DNA from: Streptomyces sp. DH5 | GTDB taxonomy: Bacteria > Actinomycetota > Actinomycetes > Streptomycetales > Streptomycetaceae | Direction of reading: 5' to 3' | Length of the DNA stretch: 64,000 bases | NCBI RefSeq assembly: GCF_020873915.1 | Contig: NZ_JAHWGP010000002.1 | Location: 186,001-250,000, forward strand | Shown here: positions 28,596 to 37,232 of the stretch, piece by piece | Layout of the letters: each line of letters begins with the position of its first letter | Position numbering within the stretch: the first letter of the stretch is position 1 | The notes under the pieces: generated by a model | Told to the model about the DNA's origin: nothing | The model's database searches: none | Seen by the model: only the letters and a program-made list of their open reading frames with translations | Made by a program: the position numbers and the translations under genes

Positions 28596-29477
28596 TCAGG
28601 GGGCGAGGACGACCGAGCGGGTGAGGTGGCGGGGCCGGTCCGGGTCGAGCCCGCGGGCGGCGGCGACGGCGACCGCGAGGCGCTGGGCACGGACGAGTTC
28701 GGCGAGCGGGTCGAGGGTGCCCTCGATCCACCGTCCGCCGGTGTCGCGGACCTGCCCGGCCAGTCCCTCCGGCGCGTCGCCGAACATCCATGTCGCGGTG
28801 CCGGAGGTGCTGATGCTGATGGGTCCGTGCCGGTACTCCATGGCCGGGTAGGCCTCCGTCCAGGCCAGTGCGGCCTCGCGCATCTTCAGTCCGGCCTCGT
28901 TGGCCAGCCCGACCGTCCAGCCGCGGCCGAGGAAGGTGAACTGGGCGCAGTCCACGAGCCCTTCGGGCAGCGGCGCGTCCAGGGCCCTGCGCGCGTCCTC
29001 GACGACCGCCTCGGTGTGCAGGCCCAGGTGGGCGCGGAGCAGGGTGAGGGCGGTGGTGGCGAACCGGGTCTGCACGACGGAGCGTTCGTCCGCGTGGTCG
29101 AGGACGACGGTGTCGTCGGCGAGGGACCTCACGGGGGTGGCCGGGTCGGCGGTGAGCGCGGTGGTGCGCGTGCGGCCCTTCAACCGGGCGAGCAGGTCGA
29201 GCACTTCGGTGGTGGTGCCGGAGCGGGTGAGGGCGACGACGCGGTCGTAGGCGCGGTGGTGGGGGAACTCGGAGGCGGGAAAGGCGTCGGTCTCGCCCTG
29301 GCCCGCGTCCTCACGGAGGGCGGCGGCGGCCTGCGCCATGAAGTAGGACGTGCCGCAGCCGACCACCGCGACCCGCTCCCCGGGGGCCGGCAGGACGGGA
29401 GCATGGGCCTCGGCCTGTCCGGCCGCCCGCCGCCAGCACTCGGGCTGGCCGTTCAGTTCGTCCTCGACGTACGTCAT
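28596..29477 (-). CDS. SIS-domain sugar isomerase/deaminase (AgaS/GlmS C-terminal type)
   Basis: 293 residues with two SIS domains: VAVVGCGTSYFMAQ and ALTRSGTTTEVLDLL in the first, FLGRGWTVGLANEAGLKMREAAL and EYRHGPIS in the second. AgaS-like proteins convert amino-sugar phosphates to ketose phosphates. It lies first in an operon with a ketose-bisphosphate aldolase, which fits amino-sugar catabolism. A kinase and transporter would be needed and are not adjacent. Start is the ATG at 29477. Confidence 0.85.
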   Translation of the reverse strand: MTYVEDELNGQPECWRRAAGQAEAHAPVLPAPGERVAVVGCGTSYFMAQAAAALREDAGQGETDAFPASEFPHHRAYDRVVALTRSGTTTEVLDLLARLKGRTRTTALTADPATPVRSLADDTVVLDHADERSVVQTRFATTALTLLRAHLGLHTEAVVEDARRALDAPLPEGLVDCAQFTFLGRGWTVGLANEAGLKMREAALAWTEAYPAMEYRHGPISISTSGTATWMFGDAPEGLAGQVRDTGGRWIEGTLDPLAELVRAQRLAVAVAAARGLDPDRPRHLTRSVVLAP

Positions 29478-29511
29478 GCGATACCCCCACCGGCTCGATG
29501 ATTACTCTTGC

Positions 29512-29527
29512 AAGATAGAGCCATCTT
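29512..29527 (-). promoter_or_regulatory. Candidate operator of the SIS/aldolase operon
   Basis: AAGAT-AGAGCC-ATCTT inverted repeat 35 bp upstream of the SIS start codon, in a stretch noticeably richer in A/T than its surroundings. A CTTTC follows, a motif seen in AgaR/DeoR-type operators. The regulator is not identified. Confidence 0.45.
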
Positions 29528-29631
29528 TCGAGCACGATCAAGCATCCTGCGCCGACCCTCCGTCCCGGTCCTAGGCTGGACGGGAGCGGTGCGCATGTGA
29601 CGGTGCGCACCGCCGGCCCAGGGAGGCTGCG

Positions 29632-31467
29632 ATGGACGGGACGGCGAGGGAGCGGGACACCGCCACGGAGCCGCGGTACACGCCGATCGCCGATCACGGG
29701 CTGATCGGCGATCTGCGCAGCGCGGCGCTGGTGGGGACGGACGGCACCATCGACTGGTACTGCTGCCCGTCCTTCGACTCGCCGAGCGTGTTCGGCTCGG
29801 TCCTGGACGCCGAGCGGGGCGGCTGCTTCGAACTCGCCGCGGCCGTGCCGGCGCACACCAAGCAGTTCTACTTCCCCGACACCAACGTGCTGATCACACG
29901 GTTCTTCACCGAGGACGGCGTCGGCGAGGTGCAGGACTTCATTCCCACCGACGGCGAGTCGACGACGGAGCGTCCGCACCGGCTGATCCGGCGGGTGCTG
30001 TGCGTCCGCGGCTCCGTGCCGTTCACGACGCGGGTGGCCCCGCGCTTCGGCTACGGCGCCCACCCGCACACCGTGCGGCCGACCGGCGGCATCGCGGTCT
30101 TCGAATCCCGGGACCTGTCCCTGGCGCTCACCGCCACCGTCCCGCTGGAGGTGGCGGGGGCGGACGTGCGGGCCGACTTCGAGCTGGCCGAGGGCGGGAC
30201 GGCGGTGCTCACCCTGGAGCAGTTCGACGGGGGCGCGCCACCCGGCCGTTGCGAGTGCGGGGAAGCGGAGCGGGAGTTCACCGCGACAGTGGCGTACTGG
30301 AGGCGATGGCTTTCCTCCTCGCGTTACCGGGGCCGCTGGCGGGAGATGGTGCACCGTTCCGCCCTCACCCTGAAGCTGCTCACCTACGCGCCGACGGGCG
30401 CGATCGTGGCGGCGCCCACGACGAGCCTGCCCGAGGACATCGGCGGGGAACGCAACTGGGACTACCGCTACGTGTGGGTGCGCGACGCGGCGTTCTGCGT
30501 GTACGCGCTGCTGCGGCTGGGCTTCACCGAGGAGGCGGAGGCGTTCATGGCCTTCGTCTCCCGGCACATCAGCCCCGGTGACCGCAAGGCCTCCGGTCCG
30601 CTGCAGATCATGTACGGGATCGACGGCCGGACCGACCTCACCGAGCACGAGCTCGGTCATCTGGAGGGCCATCGCGGCTCGGTGCCGGTCCGGATCGGCA
30701 ACGCCGCGGCCGACCAGTTGCAGCTCGACATCTACGGTGCGCTCGTCGACTCCATCTACCTGTACGACAAGTGGGCCGAGCCGGTCTCCAGCGAACAGTG
30801 GGACCATGTGACGGCCCTGGTGGACTGGGTGTGCGCGCACTGGGACCAGCCGGACGAGGGCATCTGGGAGACGCGGGGAGGGCGGCAGAACTTCCTGTAC
30901 TCGCGGCTGATGTGCTGGGTGGCGATCGAGCGGGCGATCCGGATGGCCCACCGGCGCGGACTGCCCGCCGACCTTGCCCGCTGGCAGGCGAGCAGGGACA
31001 CGATCTACCGGCGGATCATGAGCGACGGCTGGTCGGAGCCCAGGCGAGCGTTCGTGCAGCACGAGGACGGGGACGTGCTGGACGCGGCGGTCCTGATGAT
31101 GCCGCTGGCGAAGTTCATCGCGCCGACCGATCCCAAGTGGCTCTCCACGCTCGACTCGCTCACCGAGGATCTGGTCTCCGACTCACTGGTCTACCGCTAC
31201 GACCCGCGGATGAGCCCCGACGGGTTGCGCGGCGACGAGGGCACGTTCTCCATCTGCTCGTTCTGGTACGTGGAGGCGCTGACCCGGGCCGGCCGGCTGG
31301 ACGAGGCGGCACTCGCCTTCGAGAAGATGCTGACCTACGGCAACCATCTCGGGCTGTACGCCGAGCAGATCGGCCACACCGGGGAGCAGCGGGGCAACTT
31401 CCCGCAGGCGTTCACGCACCTGTCCCTGATCAGCGCCGCGTTCAACCTGGACCGCGCCCTGGGCTGA
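29632..31467 (+). CDS. Glycoside hydrolase family 15 protein (glucoamylase/trehalase type)
   Basis: 611 residues, cytoplasmic, no signal peptide. It opens with YTPIADHGLIGDLRSAALVGTDGTIDWYC, the standard GH15 start in actinobacteria, and has the catalytic region GGERNWDYRYVWVRDA and GHRGSVPVRIGNAA. Related mycobacterial proteins are trehalases, others glucoamylases or glucodextranases, so the substrate is an alpha-glucoside. GGGAGG precedes the ATG at 29632. It converges with the His-tailed exported protein with 3 bp between stops. Confidence 0.9.
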   Translation: MDGTARERDTATEPRYTPIADHGLIGDLRSAALVGTDGTIDWYCCPSFDSPSVFGSVLDAERGGCFELAAAVPAHTKQFYFPDTNVLITRFFTEDGVGEVQDFIPTDGESTTERPHRLIRRVLCVRGSVPFTTRVAPRFGYGAHPHTVRPTGGIAVFESRDLSLALTATVPLEVAGADVRADFELAEGGTAVLTLEQFDGGAPPGRCECGEAEREFTATVAYWRRWLSSSRYRGRWREMVHRSALTLKLLTYAPTGAIVAAPTTSLPEDIGGERNWDYRYVWVRDAAFCVYALLRLGFTEEAEAFMAFVSRHISPGDRKASGPLQIMYGIDGRTDLTEHELGHLEGHRGSVPVRIGNAAADQLQLDIYGALVDSIYLYDKWAEPVSSEQWDHVTALVDWVCAHWDQPDEGIWETRGGRQNFLYSRLMCWVAIERAIRMAHRRGLPADLARWQASRDTIYRRIMSDGWSEPRRAFVQHEDGDVLDAAVLMMPLAKFIAPTDPKWLSTLDSLTEDLVSDSLVYRYDPRMSPDGLRGDEGTFSICSFWYVEALTRAGRLDEAALAFEKMLTYGNHLGLYAEQIGHTGEQRGNFPQAFTHLSLISAAFNLDRALG

Positions 31468-31470
31468 GGC

Positions 31471-32433
31471 TCAGTGGCCGTGGCCGTCGGAGTGCTCCGG
31501 CGTGCCGCTGGGAGGGGTCTGCGCGTCCTCGCCGGCCCGCACCGTGAACTCCGCGGTGCGGACGACCCCGTCGTGCTTGAAGTCGAGGAACAGCCGGTAG
31601 CTGCCGCCGCTGGGCGCGGTGGCCGTGAAGGAGACCTCCGGGCCCGGCTCGGTCCGGCCGTCGCCGGGTTCGCCGTGCGGATGGACGTGCAGGTAGGCGA
31701 GGTCACCGGCGCGCAGGGCGACCAGGTGTCCGTAGGCGCCGAGGTAGGGCTGCAGGTCGGTGACCGGCTTGCCGTCCCGCGTGACGCTCAGTGCCAGTTC
31801 GCTCGCCCGGCCGGGCCGCAGGCTCCCGGTCAGCTCGACCTCGTAGCCGTCGGCACGGGCCGTGCTGCGGGCCGGCGGGAGTTCACCCGGCCGGTAGGTG
31901 CCGGAGGCGGCGAGGTCCGCGCCGAGGGTGAGGTTCTCCGCGCCCTTCCCGGCCGGGGTGAAGTCGGCGAAGACCCGGTAACCGCCGGCCCGGGGCAGGT
32001 CGACGGGGATGCTCCAGGTGCCGTCGGCCGCCCGGGTGGGGTGCAGATGGCGGTAGGTGAGCAGATCGCGGGAGGCGACGATGAGATGCAGCTCCTTGTC
32101 GTGCTCGCGACGGTATTCGGTCACCGCCCGGCCCTCCTCGTCCCGCACGGTGAAGCGGAGGTCGGTGCGCTCGCCGGCCGTGATCCTCGGGGTGCGCAGG
32201 TCGAGGGTGTAGCCGCCCTCCGAGATCTGCAGTCCGCCGGCCGGAGTGCTGTCGTGCGCGGAGTGCCCGTCCCCTTCCTCCGTCTGCGGCGACGACGGCG
32301 CGTGCCGCTCCTCGTGCGCGGGCTCACGCTCCGCCACGACGACCGGGTCGAGGCCCTCACCGATGCCGTAGGCCGCGCCGAAGGTGACGGCCAGGGCGGC
32401 GGCGAACGTGGTGATCTTCAGTCCGGTGTTCAT
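31471..32433 (-). CDS. Exported protein with His/Asp-rich ends, probably copper-related
   Basis: 320 residues. An N-terminal hydrophobic helix (residues 6-25, ALAVTFGAAYGIGEG) acts as signal or anchor. A charged region rich in His and Glu (HEERHAPSS, DGHSAHDS) follows, then two beta-rich repeats with paired motifs DLLTYRHLHP and DLAYLHVHPHG, and a C-terminus ending HSDGHGH. The histidine clusters suggest metal binding. GAGGAG lies before the ATG at 32433. Two CsoR-like operators upstream tie it to copper stress. The family has no name I am sure of. Confidence 0.75.
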   Translation of the reverse strand: MNTGLKITTFAAALAVTFGAAYGIGEGLDPVVVAEREPAHEERHAPSSPQTEEGDGHSAHDSTPAGGLQISEGGYTLDLRTPRITAGERTDLRFTVRDEEGRAVTEYRREHDKELHLIVASRDLLTYRHLHPTRAADGTWSIPVDLPRAGGYRVFADFTPAGKGAENLTLGADLAASGTYRPGELPPARSTARADGYEVELTGSLRPGRASELALSVTRDGKPVTDLQPYLGAYGHLVALRAGDLAYLHVHPHGEPGDGRTEPGPEVSFTATAPSGGSYRLFLDFKHDGVVRTAEFTVRAGEDAQTPPSGTPEHSDGHGH

Positions 32434-32494
32434 GACCGTCTCCTCGGAGAACAGGGGTCTGCGGCTCGCACCGAGCCGGTCCATACGGCTCACC

Positions 32495-32511
32495 ATACCC
32501 CTAGGGGGTAT
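32495..32511. promoter_or_regulatory. CsoR-type copper operator, site 1
   Basis: ATACCCCTAGGGGGTAT is a near-perfect inverted repeat of the TACCC-n-GGGTA kind bound by the copper-sensing repressor CsoR in Streptomyces. It lies 62 bp upstream of the exported His-tailed protein. Confidence 0.75.
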
Positions 32512-32541
32512 CAAGTCAAGCAGTGCGACCCCTTTCGAGGG

Positions 32542-32558
32542 ATACCCGCCCGGGGTAT
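32542..32558. promoter_or_regulatory. CsoR-type copper operator, site 2
   Basis: ATACCCGCCCGGGGTAT, a second site 47 bp from the first (centre to centre) and 59 bp upstream of the broken ATPase gene, so each divergent promoter appears to have its own operator. Confidence 0.72.
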
Positions 32559-32872
32559 ACAGTACTCACTCCGGCAGGTACCCCAGCCCCGTATCCGTCA
32601 GCCCCAGGAGCACAGGATGACCACCGTCCCCACAGTCGGCACCGGGGCCGAGGTGGAGTTCGTGATCGGCGGCACGACCTGCGCCTCGTGCGCCGCACGC
32701 CTCGGAACACCCGGTCGCACGGGCGGTCGCCGACGGCGTGCGGGAGAAGCGGGGCGGGCTGCCCGCGCCGGAGGACTTCGCGAACGTTCCCGGCCTCGGA
32801 GTGCGGGGTGTCGTGGACGGCCACGCGGTCCTCGTCGGCCGCGACCGGCTCCTCGGGGAGTGGTCCCTGGAC

Positions 32873-32926
32873 CTGCCCGAGGACATGGACCTGCCCGAGG
32901 ACCTGGACCTGCCCGAGGACCTGGAC
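32873..32926 (+). repeat. Three 18-bp tandem repeats inside the CopA remnant
   Basis: CTGCCCGAGGACMTGGAC three times in a row, encoding LPED(M/L)D repeated. CopA proteins normally have one LPED here, so the copies look like local expansion in a gene under little selection. Confidence 0.8.
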
Positions 32927-33116
32927 CTGGCCAGGGACCGGGCCGTGCGGGCCGGGCCCACCGCCGGGCTCGCCGCCTGGGACGGCGAGGCACGCGCGGT
33001 CCTGGAGATCGCCGGTGCGAGGGACACCAGCCCCGAGGCCGTCCGCCGACTGCGCGCGCTGGGCCTGCGCCCGGTGCTGCCGACCGGGGACAACGAGACG
33101 GTGGCGCGCTCGGTGG

Positions 33117-33144
33117 TGCGCGAGGCGGGGTGCGCGAGGCGGGC
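33117..33144 (+). repeat. 14-bp tandem duplication causing a frameshift in CopA
   Basis: TGCGCGAGGCGGGG is followed at once by TGCGCGAGGCGGGC. Fourteen extra bases move the frame from 2 to 1, exactly the shift seen in the protein homology at this spot. Confidence 0.8.
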
Positions 33145-33687
33145 ATCGCACCGGGGGACGTCTTCGCCGAGGTGCTGCCGCAGAGCAAGGTGGACGTCGT
33201 CAAGGGGCCGCAGGCCGAGGGCCGTTCGGTCCCGATGGCCGGCGACGGGGTCAACGACGCGGCGGCCCCCGCGCAGGCGGACCTCGGCCGCCTGGCCATG
33301 GGGACCGGTACGGACGCCGCGATCGAGGCCGGTCACCTGACGCTGGTCCGCGGGAACCTGCGGGCGGCGGACGCCATCCGGCTCGCACGCCGCACCCTCG
33401 GCACCATCCGGTCCCACCTGTTCCGGGCGTTCGCCTACAACGTGGGCGCGCTGCCGCTCGCGGCGGCCGGACTGCTGAACCCCATGATCACCGGGGCGGC
33501 CACGGCGTTCTCCTCGGTCTTCGTCGTCGGCGACTCCCTGCGCCTGCGCACGTTCCGGGCGGGCTGACCCGCCGAGCGGCAGGGGCGGGCAGGTCCCCCG
33601 TGTGGTTCTTGCGTACCGTGGGCACCTGGTGATTCCCGCACCACGGTGCGGACAGGCCACCCCACGACGCCACCGCGGGAGAGACAG

Positions 33688-34335
33688 ATGAGCGAGCCGC
33701 CCACCACCGACCAGGACGTCAGCCGTCCGCTCACCAGACCCGTACCGGCCGCCGACGGACTGCGCAGGGTCGCCTCCGCCGTGCTCGGCGACATCAGGGC
33801 GATAGACGGCGCCCTGTACGCGGCGGTCGCCGCCACGCCGACGCCGACCCTGGACCGGGCGCTGCGCCGCCTCTCCCACACGGCGGACCACTCCAAGATC
33901 TCGTTCACCATCGCCGGTGCGCTCGCCCTGGCCGGGTCACGCCCCCGCCGGGCGGCGCTCGCCGGGGTCGGGGCCATAGCAGTGGCGTCGGCGTCGGCGA
34001 ATCTGCTCGGCAAGCGGCTGGTGCGCCGGAACCGGCCCGACCGGGAGGCGGCGCGGGTGACCGTGGACCGGCACGTGCCGATGCCGACGTCGGCGTCGTT
34101 CCCCTCCGGGCACACGGCGTCGGCGGTGGCGTTCGCGACGGCGGTCGGGACGGTGCTCCCCGCGGCGTCCGTGCCGCTGGGGGCGCTGGCGGGGGCGGTC
34201 GGATACTCCCGCATCCACACCGGCGTGCACTACCCGGGTGACGTGGCGGCGGGAGCGGTGCTGGGCATCGCGAGTGCGGCGACCGCGCTGGCGGTGGCCT
34301 CGGCGCGGTTCCCGGCGTCGTTCCGGCGGGGATGA
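33688..34335 (+). CDS. PAP2 family phosphatase
   Basis: 215 residues. The three phosphatase motifs are visible: KRLVRRNRP (K-x6-RP), SFPSGHT (PSGH), and YSRIHTGVHYPGD (SR-x5-H-x3-D). Three or four membrane helices surround them. PAP2 enzymes remove phosphate from lipid phosphates such as phosphatidic acid or undecaprenyl pyrophosphate. The ATG at 33688 follows GAGAGA. It stands alone downstream of the broken ATPase. Confidence 0.87.
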   Translation: MSEPPTTDQDVSRPLTRPVPAADGLRRVASAVLGDIRAIDGALYAAVAATPTPTLDRALRRLSHTADHSKISFTIAGALALAGSRPRRAALAGVGAIAVASASANLLGKRLVRRNRPDREAARVTVDRHVPMPTSASFPSGHTASAVAFATAVGTVLPAASVPLGALAGAVGYSRIHTGVHYPGDVAAGAVLGIASAATALAVASARFPASFRRG

Positions 34336-34673
34336 CGTCGTAAGACCCCTGTGTTCGCGGGGGATGCCGCCGCGCCCGCAAGCAGAGGGGGCACTCTCCC
34401 GCGAGGACAGCGAGGCCGGCGCGTACGGCGGCCGGGTCGGGCGGCGGAACGGGGACAGCGGCCGCCCGCGGCGGGAAGGGGACGGGCCGGGGGTGGCCGC
34501 CCCGAGTGGCCGGCGCGTCCGCACCGTCCAGCCCCACCGGGCGCCACTCCCGCGCCAGTCCGAGGACGGACACCCCGACGCGGTCCCGCGCCGCCCACCC
34601 GCCCGTAGGCGCTACCCCGGCCCCCACCGGAGGGACGGCGGCGCCGCGGGCATCCCACCCACCGCGCCGCGGA
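34336..34673. other. Intergenic region between converging genes
   Basis: About 340 bases between the PAP2 gene and the DUF6807 gene. No family is recognised in any frame and no strong hairpin is seen. Confidence 0.45.
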
Positions 34674-35594
34674 TCACCACGACAGGCCGTCCAGGTACGC
34701 CCCCACCCGCTCCCCGTCCCAGGCACCGTCCGCGACCACCACCCGGTACCGGTACGCGAAGGACTCCCCCGGCGCCAGCGTGAACTCCTCGAAGAACGCC
34801 CAGGAGAAGGCGACCGACGGAATCGGCTCGGAGCGCACGAACCAGTGCGACGGACCGTTCTCCGGCGCGTGTGCGAAGACCAGTGTGGAGTGAGCGTCGC
34901 ACTCGTCGTGTTCCGCCGTGAAGGCGAGCCATGCGCTCCGCGTGCCCATCAACTCCCCGGCGTCCGCCCCGCGGAAGGGACCGGCCCCCGGTGCGCGGAC
35001 CGTCCCCCCGGTGAAGTCCCGCGGCCCACGCCACTGCAACCCGGTGTATCCGGCCATCTCCCGGCCGGCGGTGGTCGGCGACCCGAATTCCAGTGGCGCG
35101 TCCCGCACGTTGGTGAGCCGGATCGACCATTCCAGCACCCAGGCCCCGGCCTCCTCGTCGACCGAGTGGACGCTCAGCCCCCGCTCCTCCCGCGCCCACT
35201 CGCCCCCGCCGTTCTCCACCCAGGTGAGGTCCTCCACGCAGTCGAAGCGCTCGTCCCCCGCGACGAACGCGGAGAAGCCGTCGTGCCGCATCGACCCGAC
35301 CCGCTCGGGCAGAGCCAGGTAACCACGCCCGTGCACGTACGAGTTGCCGCCCCAGAAGTTCTGCCCCGACAGGTGGCTCGCCGTCATCTGCAGGCCCTTG
35401 TGCCACCGGTGGTCGTTCGGCCGGTACCCGGTCACCGTACGCCCGCCGAGCGTGCGCAGCGGATGGGCGTACGGCTTACGGGACTCGAACCGCTCGGGAT
35501 CCGGCCGGTAGACGTACCGGAGGACCTCCGTGCCCGCACGACCCGCGAGGACCTCGACGGCCTCCCCGACACGGTGAACGACGCGGATGCTCAC
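34674..35594 (-). CDS. PmoA/DUF6807 family protein
   Basis: 306 residues. It has YVYRPDPERFESRKPYAHPL at the N-terminus, NDHRWHKGLQMTASHLSGQNFWGGN with conserved His/Asn residues, and YTGLQWRGPRDF. The family (called PmoA, though not methane monooxygenase) is found in sugar-catabolic operons beside Gfo/Idh/MocA enzymes, as here. Its start ATG overlaps the stop of the upstream dehydrogenase by four bases (ATGA), so the two are translationally coupled. Its reaction is not established. Confidence 0.82.
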   Translation of the reverse strand: MSIRVVHRVGEAVEVLAGRAGTEVLRYVYRPDPERFESRKPYAHPLRTLGGRTVTGYRPNDHRWHKGLQMTASHLSGQNFWGGNSYVHGRGYLALPERVGSMRHDGFSAFVAGDERFDCVEDLTWVENGGGEWAREERGLSVHSVDEEAGAWVLEWSIRLTNVRDAPLEFGSPTTAGREMAGYTGLQWRGPRDFTGGTVRAPGAGPFRGADAGELMGTRSAWLAFTAEHDECDAHSTLVFAHAPENGPSHWFVRSEPIPSVAFSWAFFEEFTLAPGESFAYRYRVVVADGAWDGERVGAYLDGLSW

Positions 35595-36706
35595 ACCGGC
35601 TCCTCGGACGACCAGCCGTGACGCCCTCCGTGCATGGCGGCGTGGAAGGGGTCCCCGGGAACGATCTCACCGGCCCGCACGGGCCGCCCCGTGAACGCCG
35701 CCTTGTACAGGGCCGCGGCGAACTCGAGCGTCCCCCGCGCCTCCTGCCCGCTGCCCGGCGGCCGCACCCCGGCGTCGTAGGCGTCGAGCAGGGCGCCCAG
35801 TTGCGCCGCGTGCGAACTGGGCACGTCCCGCTCGGACGTGCGCCAGGCGTCCGCGCGCCCGGCGGTCACGTGCGGCGCCGGCGTGTACCTCCAGTCGTCG
35901 TCGACGTGCCCGTACAGGTGGGTGAGTTCGACCGTCGCGTCCGCGCAGTCGACACGGATCCGGCTCGTCTCGTCCGGCGAGAGCACGCTGTTGACGACAG
36001 TGGCGAGCGCGCCGTTGCGGAAGCGGACCAGGGCGGTGGAGACGTCCTCGCTCTCGGTGTCGTGGACGAGGCGGGCGGCCATGCCCCGGATCTCCTCCCA
36101 CTCGCCGAGGAGGTGCAGCAGCAGGTCGTACTGGTGGATGCCGTGCCCCATGGTCGGCCCGCCGCCCTCGGTGGCCCACCGCCCGCGCCAGGGCACGGAG
36201 TAGTACGCGGCGTCGCGGTACCACGTGGTCTGGCAGTGGGCGACCAGCGGGGCTCCCAGCTCCCCGCTCCTGATCAGCTCACGGGCACGGGCGGCGCCTG
36301 AGCCGTACCGGTGCTGGAAGATCACGGAGGCGTACGCCCCCGAGGCGTCCTCCGCGGCGGCGATGTCGTCGTACTCCGCGAGCGACAGGCACAGCGGTTT
36401 CTCGCACAGCACCCAGGCCCCCGCCTCGAGCGCGGCCACCGTCTGCTCACGGTGGAGCGAGGGCGGGGTCCCGATCAGCACCAGGTCGGGGCGGACGGCG
36501 TCCAGCATGGCGCCCGTCGAGGTGAACCCGGCCACCCCTTCCCCGGCCCCGGCCCTGAAGGCATCGAGCCGGCCCCGGTCCACGTCGACGGCGGCGACCA
36601 GTTCGGTGCGGTCGGCGTGGGCGCGCAGCGCGGGCAGGTGACCGCCACTGACGACGGCGCCCGTGCCGACGACGGCAACGCGACGGCGGACGGGGGACAG
36701 GGACAT
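35591..36706 (-). CDS. Gfo/Idh/MocA family oxidoreductase
   Basis: About 371 residues. Rossmann start RRRVAVVGTGAVVSGGHLPAL, then CEKPL with the conserved Lys, and a C-terminal alpha/beta sheet domain with MGHGIHQYDLLLHLLG. These NAD(P)-dependent enzymes oxidise or epimerise sugars and inositols. The ATG at 36706 is preceded by GCGAGGAGC. It is first in an operon with the DUF6807 gene and has a LacI-type operator 20 bp upstream. Confidence 0.9.
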   Translation of the reverse strand: MSLSPVRRRVAVVGTGAVVSGGHLPALRAHADRTELVAAVDVDRGRLDAFRAGAGEGVAGFTSTGAMLDAVRPDLVLIGTPPSLHREQTVAALEAGAWVLCEKPLCLSLAEYDDIAAAEDASGAYASVIFQHRYGSGAARARELIRSGELGAPLVAHCQTTWYRDAAYYSVPWRGRWATEGGGPTMGHGIHQYDLLLHLLGEWEEIRGMAARLVHDTESEDVSTALVRFRNGALATVVNSVLSPDETSRIRVDCADATVELTHLYGHVDDDWRYTPAPHVTAGRADAWRTSERDVPSSHAAQLGALLDAYDAGVRPPGSGQEARGTLEFAAALYKAAFTGRPVRAGEIVPGDPFHAAMHGGRHGWSSEEPV

Positions 36707-36725
36707 GCGTCGCTCCTCGCAGGAC

Positions 36726-36739
36726 AGAAAGCGCTTTCT
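36726..36739 (-). promoter_or_regulatory. LacI/GalR-type operator
   Basis: AGAAAGCGCTTTCT, a perfect 14-bp palindrome with the CG centre typical of LacI-family operators, 20 bp before the Gfo/Idh/MocA start codon. The regulator is not adjacent; the LacI gene at 58259 is one candidate but has a different nearby palindrome. Confidence 0.7.
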
Positions 36740-37232
36740 CCAGGAGAGCCTAGGCCCGCCCCACGGAGCACGACAACCCCGTCGGCACACTCCACCGCCC
36801 CGCTCCCCACCCCACCTGCCCTCAGGCCCGCACCCCGCCCCGGCCCGAAGCCCCCTCCCCCGCGAACCGGCACCGCCGCTCCGGACACCCGGTCACCCCG
36901 TACCGCGACGACACCCCCGCCCCCCACCGCATGGAAGTACTCCATGCACCGGCGTGCGCTGACCCGCGACGCTCCCGTCAGTCCGGCACATTCGGGGTTC
37001 GGGGGCCGCGGTGCTCCTGCTCGCGGGCCCGCCGCCGCTCACGACGGTGCGCGGGCTGCCCGGCGGCGAAGGCGTTGGGGCCTGGCGGCGGTCACGACGT
37101 CACCGTCCGTACGGCCGCGAAGCACGCAGAGGATGCCGGGCTCACCCGCGGCATCGAGGTGTTCAAGGGGTGTGACCGAGATACGCGCCAAAGGGGCAAC
37201 GGGATGATCTTGAAGCCCTGATCTGCTCGGAT
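36740..37232. other. Intergenic region beside the integrase, possible attachment-site zone
   Basis: About 490 bases. The left part is C-rich low-complexity DNA; the right 120 bases are more A/T-rich than their surroundings. No tRNA arm structure, gene family or repeat of flanking sequence was found. One end of an integrated element would be expected here. Confidence 0.35.

Larger units (their letters stand above)
32617..33567 (+). pseudogene. Copper-transporting P-type ATPase (CopA) remnant
   Basis: Starts with a good ribosome site and ATG, then a heavy-metal-binding domain start with GGTTCASCAARL. At about 32700 the reading frame changes and homology jumps to the nucleotide-binding domain (EHPVARAVADGV, VDGHAVLVGRDRLL), so the first six membrane helices and the DKTGT phosphorylation site are missing. 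A 14-bp duplication at 33117-33144 then shifts the frame back into the C-terminal part (GDGVNDAA, MGTGTDAAIEAGHL, AFAYNVGALPLAAAGLLNPMI). CopA is normally about 750 residues. It cannot transport. Confidence 0.8.

Noticed and set aside
31471-33567. Reading the P-type ATPase pieces as a programmed-frameshift gene
   Set aside because: The central membrane and phosphorylation domains are missing altogether, so no frameshift could restore a working pump.
37090-37232. Possible tRNA as integration target beside the integrase
   Set aside because: I could not fold acceptor, anticodon and T arms on either strand, and there is no T-loop consensus in place.
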